This document shows, piece after piece, positions 29,223 through 38,095 of a DNA stretch of 64,000 nucleotides; within the stretch, counting starts at the first letter, position 1; every line of letters starts with the position of its first letter. A model generated the notes under the pieces. The model was not told the origin of the DNA. It ran no database searches and saw only the letters and a list, made by a program, of their open reading frames with translations. The stretch lies in the NCBI GenBank assembly GCA_904419955.1, contig CAJFTO010000005.1:1-64000 (forward strand), written 5' to 3'. Both the position numbers and the translations under genes were made by a program. The stretch comes from Candidatus Roslinia caecavium. Lineage in GTDB: Bacteria; Bacillota; Clostridia; Monoglobales; Monoglobaceae.

Positions 29223-29338
29223 AACATTATAAAACTGTAAAGTTGTACAGGTAAATTGCTATGACAGCGCAAAAAATTTGTAAAATGCGAATAAAATAAG
29301 GTTTTATTGTGTTATTAACATAAAATGAATAAAATATA

Positions 29339-29367
29339 TTGATTTTTTTATGCAAAACTAATATAAT
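29339..29367 (+). promoter_or_regulatory. ABC importer promoter
   Basis: TTGATT, 17 bases, TATAAT, with a leader of about 70 nt before the TTG start codon. Confidence 0.75.
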
Positions 29368-29445
29368 ATATGTATAAAATATATTAAAAAATTTGGGCAG
29401 GACAGTTCAAATTATACAAAACCATAAGAATGGGAGGAGATCGAC

Positions 29446-30480
29446 TTGAAAAAAGCTGTTGTTGAGAAAAATACAAAAACCAACAGCGCTCCCGCGCTTG
29501 CTGCGGAGAAGAAAAAAGGCAATTGGTTTTCGAGAGAATGCAGTAAATTTAGAAAAGGAAAATTTTTAGTATTATTGATGATACCCGGAATTATATACTA
29601 TATAATTTTCCATTATGGTCCTATATATGGACTGTTGACGGCGTTTAAAGATTACAAGCCGAGATTAGGTATACTGGGAAGTCCGTGGGCTGATAATTAC
29701 GGGTTTGCGGAATTTATAAGATTTTTCACGATACCTGATGTCTGGAACTACATATGGAACACAATCGTGCTTAGCGTATTGAATATAGTTTGGTTGTTTC
29801 CGTTGGCAATTATCTTGGCTCTGTTTATTAACGAATTGAGAAGCGTAACGTTTAAAAAAGTAGTTCAGACAATATCTTATTTGCCGCACTTTGTGTCGGT
29901 TGCGGCTGTAGCGGGTATGATTACGCTGTTCTGTACGTCTCAGCAGACGTCGGTTGACGCGGGAAGTTATGCAAACGAGGGTATAATCAATCAGTTCTTG
30001 CTTTCACTCGGACTTATTGATCAAGGTATTCCATTTTTGTCGAGAACAGAATGGTTCAGAACTATATATACGGCCTCAGGCGTATGGCAAAGCGTAGGCT
30101 GGAGCGCAATTATATATATAGCTGCTCTTTCGGGCGTTGACCAGGAATTGTACGAAGCCGCTACGATTGACGGCGCAAGCAGAGTTCAGAAGATGTGGCA
30201 TATATCTGTCCAGCTTATAAAACCGACGATAGTAATACTTCTTATCATGCAGATCGGTAAGATAATGTCGCTGGGAGCCGACAAAGCTTTGTTGCTGCAA
30301 CAGCCTGCAACGTATGAACACTCCCAGATACTCAGTACATACATATATAACCAGGGTCTTAACCAAGGTGAGATATCATATTCAACCGCGGTTGGATTGT
30401 TCAACTCATTGCTCAACGTTATACTTGTATGTATAGCAAACTTTATTTCGAGAAAACTTACAGATACAGGTTTATGGTAA
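29446..30480 (+). CDS. ABC sugar importer permease (LplB-type)
   Basis: A 344-residue inner-membrane permease of the carbohydrate-uptake-1 family, LplB/YtcP group. After a basic 35-residue cytoplasmic tail come six hydrophobic segments. The EAA loop that contacts the ATPase reads ELYEAATIDGASRVQKMWHI (about 232-252). The start is TTG at 29446 behind GGGAGGAG. It is the first gene of a permease-permease-lipoprotein operon (20 and 26 bases apart). No ATP-binding subunit is encoded here, so a shared MsmK-like ATPase elsewhere is expected. Context within pectin genes suggests oligogalacturonide uptake (inference). Confidence 0.9.
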   Translation: MKKAVVEKNTKTNSAPALAAEKKKGNWFSRECSKFRKGKFLVLLMIPGIIYYIIFHYGPIYGLLTAFKDYKPRLGILGSPWADNYGFAEFIRFFTIPDVWNYIWNTIVLSVLNIVWLFPLAIILALFINELRSVTFKKVVQTISYLPHFVSVAAVAGMITLFCTSQQTSVDAGSYANEGIINQFLLSLGLIDQGIPFLSRTEWFRTIYTASGVWQSVGWSAIIYIAALSGVDQELYEAATIDGASRVQKMWHISVQLIKPTIVILLIMQIGKIMSLGADKALLLQQPATYEHSQILSTYIYNQGLNQGEISYSTAVGLFNSLLNVILVCIANFISRKLTDTGLW

Positions 30481-30499
30481 GAGAGGAGGATAATTAATA

Positions 30500-31393
30500 A
30501 TGGTAAAAGATACATCAGTTTCATCAGTTATTCTCGATATTGTAATATATGTCGTTTTAATATTATTGATGATTGTAACGCTATATCCTATTATATATAT
30601 ACTATCCGTTTCGCTTTCGAGTCAGGCAGCGTATGAAGCGGGAGAAGTTGTTTTGTGGCCGGTTGGTATCAACCTGGAGGCATATAAAGAGGTCTTGACG
30701 GGTGGAACCGTTCCGATGTCGTTTTTGCAGGCGGTAATTAATACGTTGCTATATACTGTTATTTCACTGTTTATGACAACTACGCTTGCGTATCCGCTTT
30801 CGAGGTCAAAGGATAGGGTGCCGTTTCACGGTTTTATAACAAAGTTGGTCGTGTTCACGATGTTCTTCACAGCCGGCATGATACCTATGTATTTGATAGT
30901 GCAGAAAGTCGGTTTGCTTAACACAAGATGGGCGCTTATAATCCCGGTCGCTATCACGACCTACAACTTGGTCGTCATGAGATCGTTCTTCGAGAGCGTT
31001 CCGGTAGAGCTTGAGGAAGCGGCGTTTATAGACGGCGCTAACGAGATAACGATATTTGCAAAGATAATACTCCCGCTTTCCAAAGCGGCGCTTGCGACGG
31101 TAGGTTTGTTCTACGCGGTCAGCCAGTGGAACCAGTGGTTCAACGCTATGCTGTACCTGAGCGACAGAGTAAGCGAATTATATCCGTTGCAATACATAAT
31201 AAGGCAGATAATCATGGAGAATCAGATCGCGGCGGAGGCTGCGGCTGCCGGAGAGCTTACGCAGGTTCAGACAAGTACCGTACAGCTTAAGTACGCTACG
31301 CTGTTCGTATCGATAGTTCCAATGCTTTGCGTATATCCGTTTATACAAAAATACTTTGTTAAAGGCGTTATGGTTGGTTCTGTTAAGGGTTAA
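30500..31393 (+). CDS. ABC sugar importer permease (YtcP/LplC-type)
   Basis: A 297-residue second permease with about six transmembrane segments (first at 12-32). Its EAA loop is ELEEAAFIDGANEITIFAKI (about 172-192). The C-terminal YPFIQKYFVKGVMVGSVKG is the standard end of this family. ATG at 30500 follows GAGAGGAGG. It would pair with the upstream permease to form the membrane channel of the importer. Confidence 0.92.
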   Translation: MVKDTSVSSVILDIVIYVVLILLMIVTLYPIIYILSVSLSSQAAYEAGEVVLWPVGINLEAYKEVLTGGTVPMSFLQAVINTLLYTVISLFMTTTLAYPLSRSKDRVPFHGFITKLVVFTMFFTAGMIPMYLIVQKVGLLNTRWALIIPVAITTYNLVVMRSFFESVPVELEEAAFIDGANEITIFAKIILPLSKAALATVGLFYAVSQWNQWFNAMLYLSDRVSELYPLQYIIRQIIMENQIAAEAAAAGELTQVQTSTVQLKYATLFVSIVPMLCVYPFIQKYFVKGVMVGSVKG

Positions 31394-31419
31394 TATAATA
31401 TGATAACAGGAGGTAAATC

Positions 31420-33114
31420 ATGAAAAATTTGAAAAGAAAAGGCCTTATGGCCGCTGCGCTCGCGGGAGTTTTCGCCGCTTCAACATTGCTGACGTCGTGC
31501 AGCAGCGTGAACAGAGAATCGTATGTAAACGACGAGGGCGAGACCATCTACACATATTATTTTAATATGTATACTCAGGATAACACGGAGTATAAAGAAG
31601 GTCAGGATACCGTATTCGCGAATCTGCTCAGAGATAAGTTCCATGTAGAGTTCGAATATGAAAGAATCCCGAGAGGCGACTGGGAGACAAAGACAAATTT
31701 GGCTTATGCTACCGGTAACGAGGCGGATGTAACTACGGGCGGTAAAGAGCCGCAGTATAAGAAATGGGCTAACGAGGGCTATCTTGAAGCTATACCTGAG
31801 GAGTACTATACAGGCGACGACGCGATCTTAAAGGATTGGGCAAATCTTTGGACCCCTGACGAATTTGAACGGGTTCTTGAGCTTGCCAAAAGTCCGGACG
31901 GAAATCTTTACTATCTGCCGAGTAAGAGGCAGGAAAAAGTCCAGATGTGTTGGCTTTACAGACAGGATGTATTTGAACAGCTGGGTCTGGAGTTCCCGCA
32001 GACGATTGACGAGTTGTATGATGTTTGTATGCAGCTTAAGCAGGCTTATCCCGACAAGATCATAATTTCGTCTAACGGACAGGAACTTTCATCTCTTACA
32101 GGATTTTTCCAGGCGTATTGGATTCCGGAACTTGTTATGACGGAGCATTCTTATGTTGATCCGGTTACAGGCGAATATGTTCCGTATGCGCTAACGACGG
32201 ACAATGCAAGAGAGATGTATAAGACTATCAAGAAGTTCTCCGACGCCGGTTTGATTGACCGCGAGATACTTACTATGGATAAGGACATGTTTTCTACACG
32301 TCTTGCGCAGGATAACTGTTTTATAACATATAACTATGTATATAATACAGAAGATTTCACCAAGAAGACTAATGCTACGAATGCAAACAAAGGCGGAATT
32401 TGGACTTGGTCCGGCGATATGATAACCGCGTTCCCGGAAAAGGGTACTATCTATAAGAGAGACCCGCTGTATTCTAACTGGGGTCCGGCGTTTAGCGTAG
32501 GTATATCCGATGACAAGGACAGATACGAAGCTCTGCTTAAGACGTTCAACTGGTTTGCAACAGAAGAAGGTCAGATGTTTATGACGTACGGTGTCGAGGG
32601 CGACAGCTTTGAATATGACGAGAACGGTGTTCCTCATATCTTAGACGGCTGGTACGACGAGAGCGACCCCAATTCTGATAAGGATACTGAGAAGAATTTC
32701 TCGACAGAGTACGGTTCGTTCAGCTCGCAGTTTGCTAAGGAAGAGAATATGTTTAACGCAATTAGAGGTGATGTAATAGAAGAATTGTGGGCTGCATACC
32801 AGGCTCATGACAACTATTACTACTTCGAGCAGATCCCGATGAGATACACTGAGGATGAACAGACAAGATATTCAGATTTGGAAGTAGCTCTTAATGCAAA
32901 ACGTAACGAGTATCTGCAGAGATTCTTCTCTGGCGACGTAGATCCTAACAACGACGCCGACTGGAACCAGTATATCAGCGATATGAAGAAAGTCGGTTTG
33001 GACGATTTCTGCGAATTGCAGACGACTGTTTATGAAAGAACTCAGGAGCAAATAGCTGCTGAAGAAAATGATAATTCGCAGGCTGACGCGACTGATACAG
33101 CTGCAGCAGAATAG
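31420..33114 (+). CDS. Extracellular solute-binding lipoprotein of the ABC importer
   Basis: A 564-residue substrate-binding lipoprotein of the family-1 large (LipO-like) type. The signal sequence ends in the lipobox LLTSC, with C27 as the lipidated residue. The mature protein carries aromatic-rich stretches expected for sugar binding and ends in a low-complexity acidic tail (from about 545). ATG at 31420 follows AGGAGG. It is third gene of the importer operon and is closed by a perfect terminator. The ligand is probably a pectin oligomer because of the neighbours, but the sequence does not prove this. Confidence 0.9.
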   Translation: MKNLKRKGLMAAALAGVFAASTLLTSCSSVNRESYVNDEGETIYTYYFNMYTQDNTEYKEGQDTVFANLLRDKFHVEFEYERIPRGDWETKTNLAYATGNEADVTTGGKEPQYKKWANEGYLEAIPEEYYTGDDAILKDWANLWTPDEFERVLELAKSPDGNLYYLPSKRQEKVQMCWLYRQDVFEQLGLEFPQTIDELYDVCMQLKQAYPDKIIISSNGQELSSLTGFFQAYWIPELVMTEHSYVDPVTGEYVPYALTTDNAREMYKTIKKFSDAGLIDREILTMDKDMFSTRLAQDNCFITYNYVYNTEDFTKKTNATNANKGGIWTWSGDMITAFPEKGTIYKRDPLYSNWGPAFSVGISDDKDRYEALLKTFNWFATEEGQMFMTYGVEGDSFEYDENGVPHILDGWYDESDPNSDKDTEKNFSTEYGSFSSQFAKEENMFNAIRGDVIEELWAAYQAHDNYYYFEQIPMRYTEDEQTRYSDLEVALNAKRNEYLQRFFSGDVDPNNDADWNQYISDMKKVGLDDFCELQTTVYERTQEQIAAEENDNSQADATDTAAAE

Positions 33115-33154
33115 AGTCTAAAGTCGTTCGACTTGAAACTGAATATGTGATGTT

Positions 33155-33190
33155 GGCTGCCAAATTTAAATTTGGCAGCCTTTTAATTTT
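33155..33190 (+). terminator. Terminator of the ABC importer operon
   Basis: A perfect palindrome with GGCTGCCAAATT arms, followed by TTTTAATTTT. Confidence 0.93.
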
Positions 33191-33684
33191 ACATATGGAT
33201 TAGAATTTGTGTATTTAGGGATCGAGGATGTCGGGCGAGATAGAGTTCAAAATTTAGATCCGACATAGTGAGATCTAAAATTAACGGGTATTAGGATAGA
33301 ATTGATTGGAAGATGAGCGCGGATTATACGCGTTTCTGATACTTACGTTAATAATTAATATATAAAGCGCAAGAGTTGAGGCGGATATGCTTTGAAGGAT
33401 TATCAGATATCGGCTTCCGCTAAATAAAATTATATCATTAAAACTATGTAAAATTATCATATTACTGAAAATTTGCCATAAATTTTATAAAAGTTTACGA
33501 AATACTGCGATGATAAGACGGCAGGTTAAAAGACGTTTAAGGAATATAAGAGAAAAAATTTTGCTAAAAACGAGAATTATAATTAGAATAATTCGTCGAA
33601 GATTATAAAAAGTAAGCGCGGTTAGCTCAGACATTCATGCAAATACTAAAAAAAGACTAAAAAAAGAACTGCGAGGTAAAATAA
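33191..33684. other. Long intergenic region before the cytoplasmic pectinesterase
   Basis: About 490 AT-rich bases without a gene. It holds an inverted repeat TTTAGATC / GATCTAAA (33253-33279) and a 15-base stretch at 33616-33630 that matches the 5' end and D-stem of a tRNA but has no remaining tRNA body. No strong promoter pair was found. Confidence 0.45.
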
Positions 33685-34593
33685 GTGAATATTTATGTAC
33701 GACAAGACTATAAAACTGTAGCTGAAGCATTGCAATCAGCTCAAGATGGGGATATAATAATTATACCGTCGGGAATTTATTATGAGAAGCTGACGGTAAA
33801 CAAGAAAAACATAAAGCTGATAGGAGAGGGTTTTGTTACGCTGACTTATGACGCGGCGTCAGGCAATATTTCAGTTGCCGGAGAGAAATACGATACCTTT
33901 TCCTCCCCGACGGTTACAATAACCGAAGAGGCAAGCGGATTTGTCGCCGAGAACATAACGTTTGAGAATAGTTACAATCGGATAGATCCGGATAGAAAAG
34001 TGACGCAGGCGGTCGCGGTAAGCTGCGGAGCCGACGCGGTGTTTAATAACTGTAACTTTCTCGGCTGTCAGGATACGCTGTATGTGCATGGCGGATCGAA
34101 GCAGTATTTTTACGATTGCTACATAGAAGGCTCGGTCGATTTTATATTCGGAGACGCGACGGCGTTGTTTGACGAATGCGATATAAATTGTATAAGGAGC
34201 AAATCTTATATTACTGCCGCGTCCACTCCTGAGAATACTCGGGCTGGGTTGGTGTTTTATAACTGTTATATCGCCGCTAATCCGGGCTGCGAGAATATCT
34301 ATCTTGGCAGGCCGTGGCGCGCTCATACCGACGGCGTGAGATCGCATACCGCGTTTATAGAGTGTACGTATAATTTCGACTGCGCGCCGGAAGGCTGGCT
34401 TCCATGGCACGTGGAGCCGGGAGAAGAAACGGATAATATCCGATATGAGGAATACGGTAATACTAATCTGCATGGAGATCCGGTATATGTCGAAAATCGG
34501 GCGCCATGGTCGAAGCAGTTGAGTAAAGACGAGGCGGAAGCTCTTATGGGATATATGGGGAATCTTGTAAAACTTGGAGATTTGGATATATAA
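33685..34593 (+). CDS. Cytoplasmic pectinesterase (CE8)
   Basis: A 302-residue pectin methylesterase with no signal peptide. All catalytic and binding residues are recognisable: Q108 (TQAVAV), Q129-D130 (GCQDTLY), D152 (SVDFIFG) and R209 (LGRPWR). The length is that of a bare catalytic domain. It starts at GTG 33685 behind GAGGT, which leaves no room for a leader. It should therefore demethylate imported oligogalacturonides inside the cell, unlike the secreted enzyme at the start of the window. It is followed, after about 300 bases, by a GH28 enzyme that also lacks a leader. Confidence 0.92.
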   Translation: MNIYVRQDYKTVAEALQSAQDGDIIIIPSGIYYEKLTVNKKNIKLIGEGFVTLTYDAASGNISVAGEKYDTFSSPTVTITEEASGFVAENITFENSYNRIDPDRKVTQAVAVSCGADAVFNNCNFLGCQDTLYVHGGSKQYFYDCYIEGSVDFIFGDATALFDECDINCIRSKSYITAASTPENTRAGLVFYNCYIAANPGCENIYLGRPWRAHTDGVRSHTAFIECTYNFDCAPEGWLPWHVEPGEETDNIRYEEYGNTNLHGDPVYVENRAPWSKQLSKDEAEALMGYMGNLVKLGDLDI

Positions 34594-34778
34594 TTATGGA
34601 ATCGCAGAGAATTTAGGACGTGGATTTATGTAGATTTGCTTAGAGCCGGCGCGTTCCGGAGCAGTAAATAAGTTCTGCGGATTTATACATACGAATCATC
34701 CTCGGATAAAAAGACGATTTGAACGCATACAGCGCTATTTATGATTTAGAAAAATACAGATTGAATTTAAAATTTATA

Positions 34779-34807
34779 TTGCTTAAGCGGCTTTTTAAAG
34801 GTAAAAT
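34779..34807 (+). promoter_or_regulatory. GH28-uxaB-uxaA promoter candidate
   Basis: TTGCTT, 17 bases, TAAAAT, 80 bases before the GH28 start. Confidence 0.4.
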
Positions 34808-34889
34808 ATAAATTAGGAAATATATTGAAATATAAAAAATATATAATAAAAATTTAAAGCGTATAGTACAGGAATAGGGGGAATGACAA

Positions 34890-36368
34890 ATGCAAGGTAT
34901 TTCTACAGTGTTTGACGTTACAAATTATGGGGTTATAGGAGACGGAGTAACTAATAATACTGCAAAGATCGCCGAGGTTATAGCTTTGGCTGAGAGCAAG
35001 AACGGAGGAACGATATACTTCCCTCCCGGCGAATATGTAACGGGCACGATAGAGCTTAAAAGCAATATGACTTTGTATCTCGAAGGCGGCTGCACTATAT
35101 TAGGCAGCGAAAGACCTGAGGATTATCCGATGATAACCAAGGAGATACTGCCCGGGTACAACCGAGAAGGACATTCGGGTCTTGTTAAGGCGTTTAAGGC
35201 GAAGAACGTAACGATAACCGGCCGCGGAACTCTCGACGGCAGAGGCTATAACTGGTGGGATCATCCGGAGAACGAGCATCGTCCGAGAGCCGTTCAGCCG
35301 ATACTTTGCGAAAACGTAAGGATCAGCGGGATCACTATAATCAATTCAGCGATGTGGACCGTTCACCCCATATGCTGCACGAACGTCACGATCGACGGGA
35401 TAACGATTAATAATCCGGCGAACTCGCCGAACACGGACGGCATCAATCCTGAGAGCTGTTCGTTCGTACATATCAGCAATTGCCATGTAGACGTCGGCGA
35501 CGACTGCGTAACAATCAAGTCGGGTACGGAAGACGACGATCTTCAGAAGCAGTATCCGTGCGAGAATATTACGGTCACCAACTGCACCATGTACAGCGGT
35601 CACGGCGGAGTCGTAATAGGCAGCGAGATGTCCGGCGGAGTTAAGAACGTAACGATATCCAACTGCGTGTTTAACGGCACGGACCGCGGTATCCGCATAA
35701 AGACGAGACGTAAGAGGGGCGGCAGCGTCGAGGATATCAGAGTTTGCAACATAATGATGACAAACGTATTTTCCCCGCTGACGATAAACGGCTACTATAA
35801 GTGCGGCGGCACGGATCCCAACGACATGTCGTTGTTCTCGCTCGACCCGCTTCCGGTAAACGACAAGACTCCGGTGTTTAAGAACATATACATCAGTAAT
35901 CTGACCGCAAGAGACGTTAAGTGCGCGGCCGGTTATATCTACGGCATTCCGGAAGCCCCGGTGAAGAGCTTGCATATAGATAACTTCGTATGCGAGATGA
36001 GTCCGAGCGGTCACGATGTAAAGAGACAGCCGATAATGGCGTATCATGTCGAGCCTTGCGCGGGCATGGGTTTCTACTGCGCTAATATGGAGGACGTATG
36101 TTTTAACAATATACATATCAAGGCGTACGACGGTCCCTCGATAATAATAGAGAGATCTAACCTCGTAAAGGTCAGCGGACTTACTTCGGAGGGCGATAAT
36201 ACGGCCGTTAAACTGAGCAGGTCTAAAAATATATTTGTAAATAATTCGATGATAAATCCGGATGCGGAGACGTTTATCGAGACCGACGCGGAGTCAAACG
36301 AGACGCTCCATACCAGCGGTATATCATACGATGAGAGCAGACAGACTGAGGTTAAAGTAGTAGAATAA
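34890..36368 (+). CDS. Cytoplasmic GH28 polygalacturonase
   Basis: A 492-residue glycoside hydrolase family 28 enzyme, probably an exo-acting galacturonidase on oligomers. The four family motifs are present: NTDG (N181-D183), GDD (D204-D205), GHG (H238) and RIK (R269-K271). The N-terminus FDVTNYGVIGDGVTNNT begins directly with the beta-helix cap and has no signal peptide, so the enzyme is cytoplasmic. The ATG at 34890 follows a GGGGG sequence at 9 bases. uxaB begins 59 bases after it, suggesting that hydrolysis and galacturonate catabolism are transcribed together. Confidence 0.92.
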   Translation: MQGISTVFDVTNYGVIGDGVTNNTAKIAEVIALAESKNGGTIYFPPGEYVTGTIELKSNMTLYLEGGCTILGSERPEDYPMITKEILPGYNREGHSGLVKAFKAKNVTITGRGTLDGRGYNWWDHPENEHRPRAVQPILCENVRISGITIINSAMWTVHPICCTNVTIDGITINNPANSPNTDGINPESCSFVHISNCHVDVGDDCVTIKSGTEDDDLQKQYPCENITVTNCTMYSGHGGVVIGSEMSGGVKNVTISNCVFNGTDRGIRIKTRRKRGGSVEDIRVCNIMMTNVFSPLTINGYYKCGGTDPNDMSLFSLDPLPVNDKTPVFKNIYISNLTARDVKCAAGYIYGIPEAPVKSLHIDNFVCEMSPSGHDVKRQPIMAYHVEPCAGMGFYCANMEDVCFNNIHIKAYDGPSIIIERSNLVKVSGLTSEGDNTAVKLSRSKNIFVNNSMINPDAETFIETDAESNETLHTSGISYDESRQTEVKVVE

Positions 36369-36427
36369 ATAAAGTTTATCAATGATTGAGATTTAAGATC
36401 TAACAGAAAGAAAGGGGCTATGTAAAG

Positions 36428-37798
36428 ATGGAAAGATTAAAGAGAACCGAACCGTGTAAGCTCAAGGAGAGAGTGCTTCAATTCGGAGAGGGCAATTTCT
36501 TAAGAGGTTTTGTAGATTGGATGATCGATAAGCTGAATAAGGAAATGGATTGGAACGGCGGAGTAGTACTCGTTCAGCCGTTGGCTCAGGGGCTTATTCC
36601 TATGATCAACGAGCAGGACGGATTGTATACGCTGTATCTGAGAGGTTTGCAAAACGGCGAGAAAGTCGAAGAGACGCGGGTAGTCGAGTGCGTGACGCGC
36701 GGAATAAATCCTTACGAAAACACGGACGAATTCTTTGAATGCGCAAAGAATCCCGATTTAAGATTCATCGTCTCCAATACGACGGAAGCCGGTATCGAAT
36801 ATAAGCCGAACCAGAGCGCGGACGATTTTGCGGGAACGACATTCCCGGGACGTCTCACCATGTTCATGAAAGCAAGATACGACGCGGGTCTTCCGGGATT
36901 TATACTGTTGCCCTGCGAGCTTATAGACAAAAACGGCGACTGCCTTAAGGAATGCGTATTAAAATATGCGGCGGATTTCGGTTATGGTCAGGATTTTGCG
37001 GATTGGGTCGAGAAAGAAAACCACTTTACAAACACCCTGGTCGATCGCATAGTTACGGGCTATCCGAGAGATACCGCCAAGGAGATGGAAGAGCAGTACG
37101 GCTATCTGGACAACGTTATAGATACGGCGGAGATATTCCACCTGTGGGTGATAGAGGGCGATAAGGAGCTTGCGAAGGAGCTCCCGTTCGATAAGATCGG
37201 TCTCAACGTGCTTTGGACGGACGACGTTACGCCTTATAAGAAGAGAAAGGTAAGAATACTTAACGGCGCGCATACGATGATGGTTCTCGCCGCGCATTTG
37301 GCGGGTCTTGAGACCGTTAAAGAGGCGATGGACGACGAGCTCGTATTCTCGTTTATGAAGCAGGGTTTGTTTGAAGAGATAATTCCGACGCTCGATCTTC
37401 CGAAGGACGAGCTGGAACAGTTTGCGAACGACGTTATTGAAAGATTTAAAAATCCTTTCATCAAGCACTACCTGCTCAGCATAGCGCTGAACTCTGTGTC
37501 CAAGTATCAGGTAAGAGTTCTGCCGTCGGTTCTTGAATACATAAAGATGAATAATAAGGAACCGAAACGCCTTGTGTTCTCGCTTGCGGCGCTGATAGCG
37601 TTCTACAGAACCGACGCGGCCAACGATAACCCGGACGTAATGGAGTTCATGAAGACAGCGTCCACAGGCGATATTCTTGCTAAGACCGAGTACTGGGGAA
37701 CCGATCTCACATTCCTCAAGCCGAGTATAGATAAGTATCTCGAGGCTATCGACAGCAAGGGTATCCGAGAAGCTATGAAGGAAGTTGTTGAAGCGTAA
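36428..37798 (+). CDS. uxaB: Tagaturonate reductase (altronate oxidoreductase)
   Basis: A 456-residue member of the mannitol dehydrogenase family. It reduces D-tagaturonate to D-altronate with NADH. The N-terminal LQFGEGNFLRGFVDW contains the nucleotide-binding turn. The catalytic block KVRILNGAHTMMV is near residue 275. UxaB rather than UxuB is chosen from the N-terminus and because the next gene is altronate dehydratase. ATG at 36428 is behind AAAGGGGC. It lies in the GH28-uxaB-uxaA series. Confidence 0.93.
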   Translation: MERLKRTEPCKLKERVLQFGEGNFLRGFVDWMIDKLNKEMDWNGGVVLVQPLAQGLIPMINEQDGLYTLYLRGLQNGEKVEETRVVECVTRGINPYENTDEFFECAKNPDLRFIVSNTTEAGIEYKPNQSADDFAGTTFPGRLTMFMKARYDAGLPGFILLPCELIDKNGDCLKECVLKYAADFGYGQDFADWVEKENHFTNTLVDRIVTGYPRDTAKEMEEQYGYLDNVIDTAEIFHLWVIEGDKELAKELPFDKIGLNVLWTDDVTPYKKRKVRILNGAHTMMVLAAHLAGLETVKEAMDDELVFSFMKQGLFEEIIPTLDLPKDELEQFANDVIERFKNPFIKHYLLSIALNSVSKYQVRVLPSVLEYIKMNNKEPKRLVFSLAALIAFYRTDAANDNPDVMEFMKTASTGDILAKTEYWGTDLTFLKPSIDKYLEAIDSKGIREAMKEVVEA

Positions 37799-37842
37799 TT
37801 AATAGAAGTTAGAAAGGGGAGATCGGCGATCGGGCGTAAGAC

Positions 37843-38045
37843 GGTATTTTAGCCGCGCCGGTTCGACCGCAGAACGGGACGCTTTGTTTATATACGGCTT
37901 TCGAGGCATGGCAAACATGGGCGTTAGGATAATAGGGATTCGGAGTTGCGGAGGAATCTATCGTTTTAACGCCGCAACTTCCGACCATGTAAATACCTTG
38001 TTTTCCTATCGCTGCCGTGAAGCCGTATAAACGACAAAGAGACCG
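37843..38045. repeat. Long imperfect palindrome between uxaB and uxaA
   Basis: About 200 bases that can fold into one long hairpin. The outer arms are CTTTGTTTATATACGGCTT (37880 area) against AAGCCGTATAAACGACAAAG (38021 area). An inner CATGG..CCATG pair follows, and the apex is AGTTGCGG / CCGCAACT. It is flanked by a heptamer array (38056-38078). The outer sequence AACAAAGCGTCC recurs at about 51396-51410 beside another heptamer array, so it may be a member of a repeat family. A 79-codon minus-strand open frame lies inside but has no ribosome binding site. Confidence 0.55.
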
Positions 38046-38055
38046 CATATGTTCT

Positions 38056-38078
38056 TAATCGCTAATCCCTAATCTCTA
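38056..38078. repeat. Heptamer array (GATTAGN)n
   Basis: On the minus strand about three degenerate copies of GATTAGN. Related arrays lie at 41915-41925, 44718-44734, 51111-51146 and 51454-51472. Confidence 0.6.
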
Positions 38079-38095
38079 CTTAAGGAGGAGAGCTA

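Noticed and set aside
37809-38048. 79-codon minus-strand frame between uxaB and uxaA
   Set aside because: No ribosome binding site, and it lies within a long palindrome; more likely a structured repeat than a protein.
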